Source of the DNA: Gautieria morchelliformis
Lineage: Eukaryota > Basidiomycota > Agaricomycetes > Gomphales > Gomphaceae
Length of the DNA stretch: 64,000 bases
NCBI GenBank assembly: GCA_015179125.1
Contig: WHVA01000010.1
Span: 434,001 to 498,000, forward strand
Reading direction: 5' to 3'
Part shown: in pieces, positions 1-9,424 of the stretch
Numbering within the stretch: the first letter of the stretch is position 1
Layout of the letters: the number at the start of each line of letters is the position of its first letter
Made by a program: the position numbers and the translations under genes
Notes under the pieces: generated by a model
What the model was told of the DNA's origin: nothing
What the model saw: only the letters and a program-made list of their open reading frames with translations
The model's database searches: none

Positions 1-1048
1 GAAGTCGCCCGCATTAACTATGATGGCATCCTCAATATACGGCGCAGGCTGGGTGTCGCGACTTGGCATATGACAGAATGGCATGCAGCAATACACCCAC
101 ATTAAAATTCCCTGGTTCCAGAGGGTCTTCAATTTCCAGGCCACCGGCTGCGTCTTGCATCAAGAGAGTAATGCTCCCAAAGTCGGAATGGGCACCGACT
201 CGGGTGATCTTGTTTTGCTCAAGGTCCTTAATAGACACACTGAGAGGAGTTCAGACAGCTTCGACGCTGAAGTAAATAATGTTAGAAAGTACTCACCTTG
301 GATAATGCAGCAGGCGCAATTGATTGTTCACTCCTGTGTGAGTCGCCACGAAATAGTCCTCTGGCAAATGAAGTCCAAGAGCGAGCGCACGCATGACGAG
401 TAGCTCAAGCTCATGGCACAGCTACCGGCGGTATTAACATATATTCTGTGATATACCGATCGACCTACCCAGAAGAATTCAAGGCAAGATTCTTTGAAAC
501 CTGAGAGTATGCCATCAGGCAGCCAAATATTGGGCATGTCAACCGACTCCTCATCGCCACATTCGAAGCTTTCTTTGGCGTCCGGAGCATTGGCACGGTG
601 CTCTGCCAACTCCTCGGGGTCATAGAGATGCTGAGAAACTTTCTCGACGCCCATGGCAGAGTACCCTACATACAATTCAGATATCGCTGTATACTCTTTG
701 ATATATTAATTGGGAGGTGCGGACCTCGATGATGCTGACCGCTCGGTGGATGGGGTGCCAGTTGCTTGGTTTCCAAGGGAAGGTCGAAAAAGGACTTGGA
801 CTTTAAGGACACGAGTCAGTAGAGATTGAAACATTCACAGTAAATAAATCTATGCTCACCCATTTGAACATGTCGTCGATTTTTTCCTTGGGCAAGGAGT
901 GATTGGCAAGATACACGAATCCAGTGTCCTTTAAAGACTCTAACATTGCGTCGGCAACCTCCTGCTTCTGGGAACCGTCAATGAAGGCTTTAAAGTCGAG
1001 TACCCAGAGGTCGCTATCCAACACAAGTCCTAACTTGATCCCTGGCAT
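1..1048 (-). CDS. 2-oxoglutarate/Fe(II)-dependent dioxygenase, 3' end beyond window
   Basis: Isopenicillin-N-synthase-like, non-haem Fe(II)/2-oxoglutarate oxygenase, probably cytosolic, substrate unknown. ATG at 1048. The first exon gives the DIOX_N-type start (VLDFKAFIDGS, then DTGFVYLANHSLP), followed by exons with SKSFFDLPLETK, GYSAMGVEKVSQHLYDPE and LPEDYFVATHTGVNNQLRLLHYP. The exon at about 100-235 carries RVGAHSDFGSITLLMQD, whose H-x-D supplies two iron ligands. The last visible exon reads PAPYIEDAIIVNAGDF. The distal iron histidine and the RxS motif for 2-oxoglutarate would lie left of position 1. GT-AG introns are seen at about 860, 750, 470 and 290. It sits upstream of, and on the same strand as, the decarboxylase 3' end. 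Family is secure; the reaction is not predictable. Confidence 0.88.
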
Positions 1049-1099
1049 GATCTGCTAAATGTTTTGAGAACGATGGTGATGCGACTTGAAGCTGGAAGG

Positions 1100-1118
1100 C
1101 TCTCTATTTATACATATC
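1100..1118 (-). promoter_or_regulatory. TATA-like box of the dioxygenase gene
   Basis: Reading the minus strand, a TATAAATA-type hexamer lies about 55-65 bases upstream of the ATG at 1048, a usual place for a fungal core promoter. Seen in sequence; function inferred. Confidence 0.4.
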
Positions 1119-1603
1119 CCCATCGATTTATTTGCCGGTACTAAAATTACCTAGTCTGGCCTTCTACGTAATCAATCGGAACTCAATCGGAACTTACGAT
1201 CGGCACCAGTCATCGCATGATCCCTACCGACCGGCTACACCCAACCCTAAACCGTCACGCGTCACACGTCAAGCTCCAAGCATCAAGCGCTTGAAGCACC
1301 AAGCTTCAAGCTCTTCAAGACTGGGTGCCTATCCGTAGACCTAAAATCCTAATAATGTATCCTAAATCTTCTGGAATATCATGCTGGCCGTTAGCCGATG
1401 AGAGAGAAGTGCGTTGAAACTCCGCCGAACGACCCAACGCCGTCCTAAACCCCTCCTCCCCCCCGTCCTAAACTTTTTTCGCAGTCCTAAACATTTCATT
1501 TCATTTAAATTTGACAGTTATTTGACAGCTCATCCCAGAACGGGATACCGTCCCCCTCTAATTCCTCTCGGTCCATCTCAGCCGTTTCATAATCAAGTGA
1601 GCG
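1119..1603. other. Intergenic, no gene recognised
   Basis: Between the dioxygenase promoter and the decarboxylase stop. Around 1265-1325 there are several short AAGCTTCAAG/CTTGAAGC direct and inverted motifs, and 1450-1470 is C-rich. Short open frames here look like noise; no RNA gene seen. Confidence 0.6.
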
Positions 1604-3504
1604 TTAGGTTGGGGTGCTGGTCCACTCCTCCACCGCAGGTCCTGCCTCAGCACACAGCACTTTCCATGCCATATCTATATGTTTTTCTTGTGTACGGGCA
1701 GCCCCCACCGCAAATCGAATGCAGAAAACACCGTTTACTTCTGTTTGTGTAAGGAACAAATCAGTAGAGGAAAGTCGACGGTGAAATATGCGGTTAAGTA
1801 GGTTGAGAGAGGATATATCATTGGTGGCATTGGCCAGACTATCATAAGGAACGAGTCGGAAGACGGTTAGTGTGATGGAGGGCCGCACAACAAGTTCAAA
1901 TTGAGAAGAGGCTTCCAAGAGACTCGAGAATCGATTGGCTAGTTCGACTCCCTGTAGAGAGTGTAAGACGTAGATTTACGCGGAGGCTTTCACGGACCTT
2001 TCGCAAATGATTTCGAAAGCCCTGCACACCGTAGCTTCGTAGCACGAACCACACTTTCAGGGAACGAAATCGGCGCCCAAGGGCCAATTGCCAGTTCCGA
2101 TAATCGATGACCGTCCCTAGCCAAAAACATTAATCTGGGTGAAGAATCTTATGGTGAATGTGCTCACCTTCCTTATTTGCGCGTGTCCTCAGAAATTCCG
2201 GTGTCACATCCAATGCGTCCGTCAACAGTGTACGATCACGAACCCAGAGCGTCGACGCGTCGAAATTCACTAGTCCCCACTGCAAATAGTCGTGAACAGA
2301 GCCGTATCGTTTATTATATCTAACCTTGTGGAAATTAGTGCAGAAAGATTGAGCATATCTATTGATGGATTCGAGCTGGCATAATTCGCGATACTCTGGA
2401 CACGCCAGCGCGACGCCAGCCCAGGCCGCATCCACGTGTAGCCATAGGCCATGCTCCTGAACTTGAGGCGTCAAGGGATTAATTAGCAGAGGCACTGGAC
2501 ACTGAGATATACGCTTCACGGCGCATCATGCCTCACCGATATCACCTAACTCATCGAGTTTATCGATTGCGCCAGTACTTGTAGTACCCACGGTAGCGAC
2601 TAAGTGTTGTACAGGGGGGCTTCACGTACTTATATCATGCGCACGGTTTGAGACTTACTCAAGATGAAAGGATGCTTGCCGTTAGCCTTGTCTTCTAGGA
2701 TGGCAGAATGCAAAGTATCTCCACGAAGTCCATACTCATCCTCTGGTTTGACCTCCAATGGCCGGCATGAAAGACCAAGAATAAGGGCAGCTTTGGTTCC
2801 TAGACTATGAGTCTGTGTCGTCACGTACATCACCAGATCTTCTATGGCAACCTCAGGATGGAGGCGGGTGTATCGAGACCGTGCAGCAACGACAGCTGTA
2901 AGCGCTGAATCAGAGGCTGTAGTATGCAAGACACCCCCTCCGACTCCAGACGTGTTGAAGAAAACATCGCTGAGGCCAAACAATTTAGCGGCCCAATCCA
3001 TGACAACTGCTTCAAGCTCTGTGCAGGCAGGACTACAGGCCCAATTGAATCCGGGGTTGGAGACGCTGCTTGAGTATAGATCTCCAAGGACGCCCTCTGC
3101 AGTACATGAAGTTGGGAAATACGCAAAGAATGATGGATGTTGCCAGTGGGTGAGACCTTTTGATGCTGTTCATTGAGCTTTGCAGCTCGAAAATATGCTT
3201 TGGCATACCAGGTAGAATGAGGTCTCTAAAATCGTCAGCGATCTTGTCGAACGTTTCACCCTCCTCTGGCGCACCCTCTACGACAGGTATAGGTCAGAGC
3301 ACACCGTTACGGGCATCACAGACTTGCCGGGCAATGCTTTACGCAGATATCCTGGCTCGACTGTCGATACAACCGCTCGTTCTTCTAACGAGTAAAAGTA
3401 ATCACAAATGCGATCTATGGCCTTGTATCCTGCGATACGGAACCTGCGCAGCATTAGACGCAGAACCACAACTGTGAAGTTACTCACTGTTCAACGTCCA
3501 TCAT
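1604..3504 (-). CDS. Aromatic-L-amino-acid decarboxylase (group II PLP enzyme)
   Basis: Decarboxylates tryptophan-, tyrosine- or DOPA-type amino acids to the amine, PLP-dependent, cytosolic. ATG ATG at 3504/3501 begins MMDVEQ, spliced at GTGAGT to [16 protein letters not shown], the typical N-terminus. Later exons give [49 protein letters not shown], the PLP-stacking region, [20 protein letters not shown] and SFCTNFHK, whose lysine (codon 2327-2325) is the PLP Schiff-base residue. An intron follows that lysine directly and the next exon starts WGLVNFDAS. The C-terminus has [18 protein letters not shown] and stops at 1604. At least eight exons, about 500 residues, family length. No key residue is missing. 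Substrate choice (Trp, Tyr or other) cannot be read safely. Confidence 0.92.
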
Positions 3505-4016
3505 GTAATGCTCAGAGATGACAGAGCTTTCTGCGGACGCGCCGGCGTTGAATTACAAGTATTCTCACCATGGAAAGTGGGTGATCATTCTATTTTTATC
3601 CCTTGCTCTGCAAGATGTGGCAATTGGTAGATCGTGAGAAAATTGCAGGACCTTGTCTGCCGGTAACGACCTTAGTACAGTATGTACCTCGCATGCAAGT
3701 TCATTTTCACCTTTATTTTCTCTACGTTTCTTTTTGAGCCCTGTCCTAGTGTATTAATACACTGTATATTTGTTGTACATAACAATGGGACTGCACTGTC
3801 GATTATATAAAAACACTAGGGGAAACCGGTACGACAAACAGCAAGAAAAGTCCCTGGAATGACTTCTATAGTAGCAGTCGACGATGCGTGCCACGCACCA
3901 TTGCTACTCAGGCTTCTGGTCTGGAATGGCGACCGCGTAGCATCACCTCTTCATTTATACCCGTCTCACTTACAACGATGCCTTGCGTTTGTCTTGTCAC
4001 CATATGATCCACAAAA
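3505..4016. other. Intergenic upstream of the decarboxylase
   Basis: About 510 bases between the decarboxylase ATG and the stop of the next minus-strand gene. AT-rich with a TATAAAA on the plus strand near 3806 and an AT-rich TATA-like stretch on the minus strand near 3590, about 90 bases upstream of the decarboxylase start. No gene recognised. Confidence 0.5.
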
Positions 4017-5343
4017 TCATGAATTTTCTTCAGGCTCCCAACTTCCCGCCATCCTTAGTCGAGATGTTGGCTCCTTGTCGCTAGTGTCTCCACTATTCCC
4101 TGTAGCAGACTGTACTACTATGGGGGGACTCAAACTGGGGTCCTTGGCTTCAAACTCTGTGGGCTCGTCTTGGTGAGTGATGTGATAGGAACGTGGGGAA
4201 CGTGGCTGCAGCTCCCCGGACGCGAAGAGATGCTGTTGCTTCTCAAGATCGTGCGCCCACATTGCAGCACCGATTCGGTTGCTGATTGTAAACACTAATC
4301 CAATTATGGGAAGGCTTTCAAGGAGAGAGGCGACGAATCCAAAGGCTAAATAAATATGAATACGTGAAAGAAAAATGCTGGGCAAATATCAAACCTTTAT
4401 AATCCCATTTTTTTTCCTCCATGAATACAGCGGTTTGATGTGATGTCATTTTCTTGGCAGCAAAATAGGGTTTATGGAGATACCCAGCTGTTTGAGTTGC
4501 TTTGAGCCATGAAGATAAGGCGATGCCCACAAAGGGATATATGCTTATGGGTGCTAGTAAAACTTGCCACGAACCATATCAATCTAACGACCTTAGCACG
4601 AAAGAAAAAGGTTACCTCTTCTAATAAGATAGCGGGCAAAGCCACTGCGAACCCACTTGTACCACCAACGGCCACCCTCATCTACCTGAGGCGGCACACG
4701 CCATTCTTCAACGTAAGGTCCCCAGAACTGAGGACCCTTTCCACGAGACTTGACAGTTTGGTCCCAAGCCCGTTCCCGGGCGATACGAAGATTCCGAGAA
4801 AGGAAGAAGGCTAGGACCATTTCCACTTGTGAAGACATGAACATAACGGTGGCGTCTGCAGGTGTTGACTAAGTTTCCTTTTGCGGGTGCGTTGTTACAT
4901 AGGAAGACGTTGATGAACACGCACAAGTGACGATATCTAATGGGACCTTGTATCCAAATAATGATTCATGAGAGAGACCGGTGACTCTTGGTGAACTAGC
5001 AACCCAATCTGCAAGCAAGTTTGACATGCAAGCCGGGAGACGCACTTGATCAGAAAGAACCGGACAAAAGCTCGTTGCAATCTAAAGGTCAACACGGTCT
5101 AGCATATACTTAGCTTACAAGTGTCCCTAGCTACAGTCAATGACTACTTACCCAGCCAAGCCCAACGATCGCTCCTCTCCGAGTGCCATGCTTGACCTTG
5201 TCCCAGACTGGTCTGTATAGGTTTGGATCAGTGGCAAGGCGGTATACGCCGACAAGGGCATATGAAGGTGTGAACTGCAAACGCGACTCCCTAGCTACGG
5301 AAGAGGTGTCGGGTACAAGCGTAGGAGGTCTAGAGTTTGGCAT
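4017..5343 (-). CDS. Multi-pass membrane protein, RRT8/outer-spore-wall (EI24-like) family
   Basis: ATG at 5343 starts MPNSRPPTL; then SYALVGVYRLATDPNLYRPVWDKVKHG, a segment typical of the fungal EI24/RRT8-like proteins. After introns come VEMVLAFFLSRNLRIARERAWDQTV, WKWVRSGFARYLIRR, then SSWLKATQTAGYLHKPYFAAKKM and LESLPIIGLVFTISNRIGAAMWAHDLEK, followed by a polar tail ending EEPEENS-like at 4017. Hydrophobic segments flank the WxKWVRSGFARYL and LPIIGLVF motifs, so a polytopic membrane protein of roughly 330 residues is expected. Yeast relatives (RRT8, LDS1/2) sit on lipid droplets and act in spore-wall assembly; that role is inferred only by family. Divergent from HOG1 across about 360 bases. 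Confidence 0.7.
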
Positions 5344-5702
5344 TACTTGGTGTTAGCGGAAGTCACGTGCACAATCCCGAGCGTATCAGTATGTCACTGT
5401 TAGTGTCACAAGCGCACTCCACGACGGGTCAACCAGGGCCAACCTTTCGCCATAACAGGTTCTAGACTCTTACCTTACTTACATAAACTAGACATTCTTC
5501 CAATTAGGCCACGACGAGCTCAGGTACGTCAGCTTCTACTCAAGACGACCTCGAAACTGATAAAAGTACGACAGAAACGTGTTCCAACTCTGCTGGACCT
5601 GGAAACATTAGGGCGCGTCCTCTGCCCTCACCTGCAGCCTTACACATCGTACAACTGAGCAGAAGAAAAGCTCCATAACAGCGCAATATACCAGCAACTA
5701 CA
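5344..5702. other. Divergent promoter region between RRT8-like gene and HOG1
   Basis: Intergenic 359 bases serving both divergent genes. A TCACGTGC E-box-like site lies near 5362. No clear TATA box and no open frame I would support. Confidence 0.45.
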
Positions 5703-7508
5703 ATGTCATTCGTCAAGCTCAGCATATTTGGAACCTCTTTTGAGGTGAGTCCTGAAGGAGGATGCCTTGCTGTAGCCCGATCAAGCTGATGCTAATACGT
5801 TGAAGGTCACAACTCGTTATATGGATCTGCAGCCTGTCGGTATGGGTAGGTGAATTTGCTTTTATGGCATTTGTGCTTCTGAATATCCGTTTCCAGGCGC
5901 ATTTGGACTCGTATGGTGCGCATCGATTATTAAGTGCGTATGTGCTATTGAATTACTTAGGGACATCGATCTAGTTCGGCCAAGGACCAATTAACAGGGG
6001 CGTCCGTGGCGATCAAGAAGATCATGAAGCCATTTTCAACACCGGTATTGAGCAAGAGGACATACAGAGAGTTGAAACTGCTCAAGCATATTACCCACGA
6101 GAACGTGGGTCTTTTCGTTCCCTCTGAGATAACTTTTACCCCATGATTGATCCAATGTTTGTAGATTATTAGTCTGAGCGACGTGTTCATTTCGCCGCTG
6201 GAAGATATGTAGGTCCTCCGTTACTTCGATGGCTACCCTAACGTGATTTCTAGATATTTTGTGACCGAGCTCTTGGGGACAGATCTTCACCGGCTGCTGA
6301 CTTCACGACCGTTAGAGAAGCAGTTCATCCAATACTTCTTGTACCAGATACTGGTGACGTGCGGCGTTACATGGCTACCCCAGAGGCTGACGCTGCCTTG
6401 TAGCGGGGACTGAAATACGTGCATTCGGCTGGCGTGGTACATCGAGATTTGGTGCGATGAATTGTGATAACCTATTAGTAAATGTTCACAGATGGACAGA
6501 AACCTAGCAATATCTTAGTCAACGAAAACTGTGATCTCAAGGTGCGCATACCGGGGCAGCACACATCGTTCCATAAAGATACTGTATGTAGATTTGCGAT
6601 TTCGGTCTGGCACGTATTCAAGACCCACAAATGACTGGTTACGTCTCAACACGCTACTACCGTGCTCCAGAGATAATGCTCACATGGCAAAAGTATGACG
6701 TAGCGGGTGAGATATTTACTTCATTCTTGGCGTCGGACCGGATTGTTTATACGTGACGTAGTGGACATTTGGAGCACTGGATGCATATTCGCAGAAATGC
6801 TGGAGGGCAAGCCACTGTTCCCAGGCAAAGACCGTTCGTGATTCGTCAGCTCCATGGCATGCTTCTATTCTGACCTCATCTCCATTTATAGATGTAAACC
6901 AATTTTCAATAATTACTGAGCTCCTAGGGACGCCGCCAGACGACGTCATCCAGACAATCTGTAGTGAAAATGTAGATGCCGCGCCCTTTCATGCCTCAGT
7001 AAAAGACTAATCTCTCCACTAAAGACGCTCCGGTTTGTGCAAAGCCTTCCGAAGCGCGAACGCGTTCCATTTAGCGAAAAACTACGGTGCACGGACGAAA
7101 GCGGTACGTCTTTCACATGCGCCGATGAGGCATCACTCACGTGTTTTACCATCGATTAGCACTCAATCTGCTGGAGAAGATGCTTGTATTTGATCCACGC
7201 AAGCGCATAACGGCAACCCACTGTCTTGCAGACGAGTACGTCTCGCCATACCACGACCCAAGCGACGAGCCTGTTGCGAATGAAAAGTTTGACTGGAGTT
7301 TCAATGACGCCGATCTCCCTGTGGATACCTGGAAAGTCATGATGTATTCGGAAATTCTAGGTAAGTTTTCTTGTACAGTCTAATCGGATGTGCAGCTAGA
7401 CGCTTCGCAGATTTCCACCAAGTTGGTGATACCGTCGCGGACCCCACTGTAGTCCCCGAAGGAGCACTAGCGGGTCCTGAAGATGGATGCGACGGTTTGA
7501 ACAAATGA
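5703..7508 (+). CDS. HOG1: Hog1/p38-type stress-activated MAP kinase
   Basis: Terminal kinase of the high-osmolarity glycerol pathway; phosphorylates cytosolic and nuclear targets under osmotic and oxidative stress. The start [33 protein letters not shown] is the Hog1 N-terminus with the Gly-rich loop. Then [12 protein letters not shown] (ATP lysine), [56 protein letters not shown] (catalytic HRD), [13 protein letters not shown] and the activation loop T-G-Y at 6634-6642, the hallmark of the p38/Hog1 class rather than TEY. The common-docking region [23 protein letters not shown] and [23 protein letters not shown] follow, with stop at 7506-7508. About nine short introns, all GT-AG. Length about 360 residues, as in the family. 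No defect seen. Confidence 0.97.
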
Positions 7509-7886
7509 TTTTAAAAACTCAGGACTCGCTTTTTTTTTCTTTCTTGGTCCTTTCTCTGTTTGCATAGCTTCTAGCGTTCCACGCCGCTCGCTTTTGGCGA
7601 AATGATGTCAAGCTGTAGCCTAAATCCAGTTGATCGCCTCGGTCTTCTACCCACAGGTACCCCATCTGTCTCCTTCTCTCCAACCACCACCAGCGTGAGG
7701 CTGAGTGTCACTGTCCTGATTCTTGTCATACCTGTTGCAGCCTTTAGGCACGAATTATCGATGTAGCACCTTGATAGTAAACATACACGGCATCGAGGTA
7801 TTGAAATTGCCTCTGAGGCTGGTAAAACTGAATTACTCGTAAGTAAGACAAGTGCATCAATGTGTATTACAATCAGACTCCCGCAC
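7509..7886. other. Convergent 3' intergenic region
   Basis: Lies between the HOG1 stop and the DPH4 stop, which face each other. It starts with a T-rich run (7530-7545) consistent with a HOG1 3' UTR. The open frame on the minus strand here has no family likeness. Confidence 0.5.
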
Positions 7887-8453
7887 CTAACTATGAGCAC
7901 CCGTATTATCCTCATATTCCACTTCGTATCCGACCCATATGACCTCCGAACAAGAGTCGCATCCGAGTAAGTGCTGATCTTCTTCCAACTGTTGCTGGTC
8001 TACCTGGTACGTGCCACCACATCGACACGCGTACGTCCAGCGCTCGCCATCGGCATCGTCGCCTGCCAGAATGAATTCCTCCAAAGACACCACTTGCGCT
8101 GGACGCGGGCAAGATGTGGAACGCGCCTCGCTGGCTTCCAGAGAGGCATCGTATGCCTTGCGTGAGGCCTGGTCCGACAATGTGAGGTATGCTTGTTGGA
8201 GTAGCCCGACATCGAAAGGAGGCGACGCGGTGTCCTTGCACTTGCGCTTGTCTGGGTGCGTGGTAAGCAGAATACGGTGGTAAGCCTGCTTTATGTCCAG
8301 GGTGGGCGCATCACGAGGAACGGAGAGCACAGCGTATAAGTCTACAAATGCCAGGGTAACTTGTGAGTCTTCTGAGCCACTCACAGAAACGTGTAGACGC
8401 CGCCGCGGACCTTGCCGAGAACGAGCATGGCCAACAGCTCGAAAACGTCCCAA
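7887..8453 (-). CDS. DPH4: Diphthamide biosynthesis protein 4 (J domain plus CSL zinc finger)
   Basis: DPH4/JJJ3 delivers iron/electrons and acts with Dph1-Dph2-Dph3 in the first step of diphthamide formation on elongation factor 2. Seen: a J domain, DLYAVLSVPRDAPTLDIKQAY, with the HPD tripeptide in LLTTHPDKRK, then LLQQAYLTLSDQASRKAYD, a linker, and a CSL zinc finger with C-R-C-G-G-T-Y and L-G-C-D-S-C-S giving the CxC...CxxC ligands. It ends EYEDNTGAHS at 7887. Oddity: the continuous frame reaches 8453 but has no ATG upstream of the J domain, so the true first exon is not settled; GTGAGT at 8379-8374 could be a donor. It overlaps the small plus-strand gene at its 5' end. Confidence 0.85.
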   Translation of the reverse strand: MGRFRAVGHARSRQGPRRRLHVSVSGSEDSQVTLAFVDLYAVLSVPRDAPTLDIKQAYHRILLTTHPDKRKCKDTASPPFDVGLLQQAYLTLSDQASRKAYDASLEASEARSTSCPRPAQVVSLEEFILAGDDADGERWTYACRCGGTYQVDQQQLEEDQHLLGCDSCSEVIWVGYEVEYEDNTGAHS

Positions 8454-8702
8454 TCCGAGTCCTGCGTTACAAACGACGCCAATACAGACGCTCCATCTGA
8501 CGCATTCCTCAGTGGCATAGCTTTTCTTCAGGAAATCATCTCATCTCCTGAGCCAAATGAGGAAGACGTGACAGAAAGCGATATTTCTGCGCTGTTGAAG
8601 CAGTTGGACGCGGCGAACGGTGTTGCTCAAGGAGTCGAAAGTAAGCTGGACCAGCTTCTTGGGAATCTAGAGGGACTGCTTGAAGGATTGGAGGCAAGTT
8701 AA
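8427..8702 (+). CDS. Small acidic coiled-coil protein, function unknown
   Basis: ATG at 8427, stop at 8702, 91 residues, no intron needed. The first 25 residues are Ser/Asn/Asp-rich; the rest is strongly helical with heptad-like leucines (AFLSGIAFLQEI, DISALLKQLDAANGVAQG, LDQLLGNLEGLLEGLE). Predicted soluble, no signal peptide or membrane span. It lies head-to-head with DPH4 and overlaps that gene's 5' open frame, so the two must share or interleave promoters. I do not recognise a named family; a small conserved fungal helical protein is the best description. Confidence 0.6.
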   Translation: MANSSKTSQSESCVTNDANTDAPSDAFLSGIAFLQEIISSPEPNEEDVTESDISALLKQLDAANGVAQGVESKLDQLLGNLEGLLEGLEAS

Positions 8703-9424
8703 AAGCACACTTCTTTACTGTAAGAGGTGGTTGCTGAGGACGATATTCATCTTAGGGCGTGCGAGAGACTCGACCAGAAAATGGATCCGAGACTGGTACA
8801 ACTGAGTCGCGGCATACATGATGGAGACTTCAGATGATCCTTATAGAAGTACCCTTTGACGAGCGACGGTGTAAGATGCTTGGACCTGAAATATACGCAT
8901 TGTTACAGACATGCCATAGACCAGGTCCTCGTGAAGCTTTGCGCAAGCTCCTCAGATGAAATTTCTACCTATCGATTCAGTCGTACCGTAGTGGACCAGC
9001 TTACGGTACTGTTGTTAAAGATTCAGTAAATTCACCAGCTGCCTCGAGAGCCTTTGAAGTGTCCGCGCAAGTCTGGCTCGTCGACACAGCAACCAGCCGG
9101 TCCCATGAGAATCAATGTGGGCCGACTCAGACCAACATGACCGTCGGTGTCCTCGGTGACTGTCCATCGCCGTTGAGCTACATATATTGCGAATCTTTGA
9201 CTGCGCTGCTTACGCGCTCTTGCATTTCGCACTCCGACTCTGACTTTCATTGTCGTCGCGTCCAACGCAGGAAAACCCAGCCGCTGGGCCTTTGTCTGAA
9301 CTCGGTCTAAGCATCTATACGCGTACACGCGTCTGGGCCACTTCTGGCATTTTTATTTTCGTGAGGCCTTTATAAAGCCCCCGTTTTGCTTGGCTGACCC
9401 TCCGGCGACACGTCCGGCCAGATA
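8703..9424. other. Intergenic with TATA box for the UBP2-like gene
   Basis: No supportable gene in 8703-9360. A TTTATAAAG TATA box lies at about 9369-9377, some 50 bases upstream of the ATG at 9425. Confidence 0.5.
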
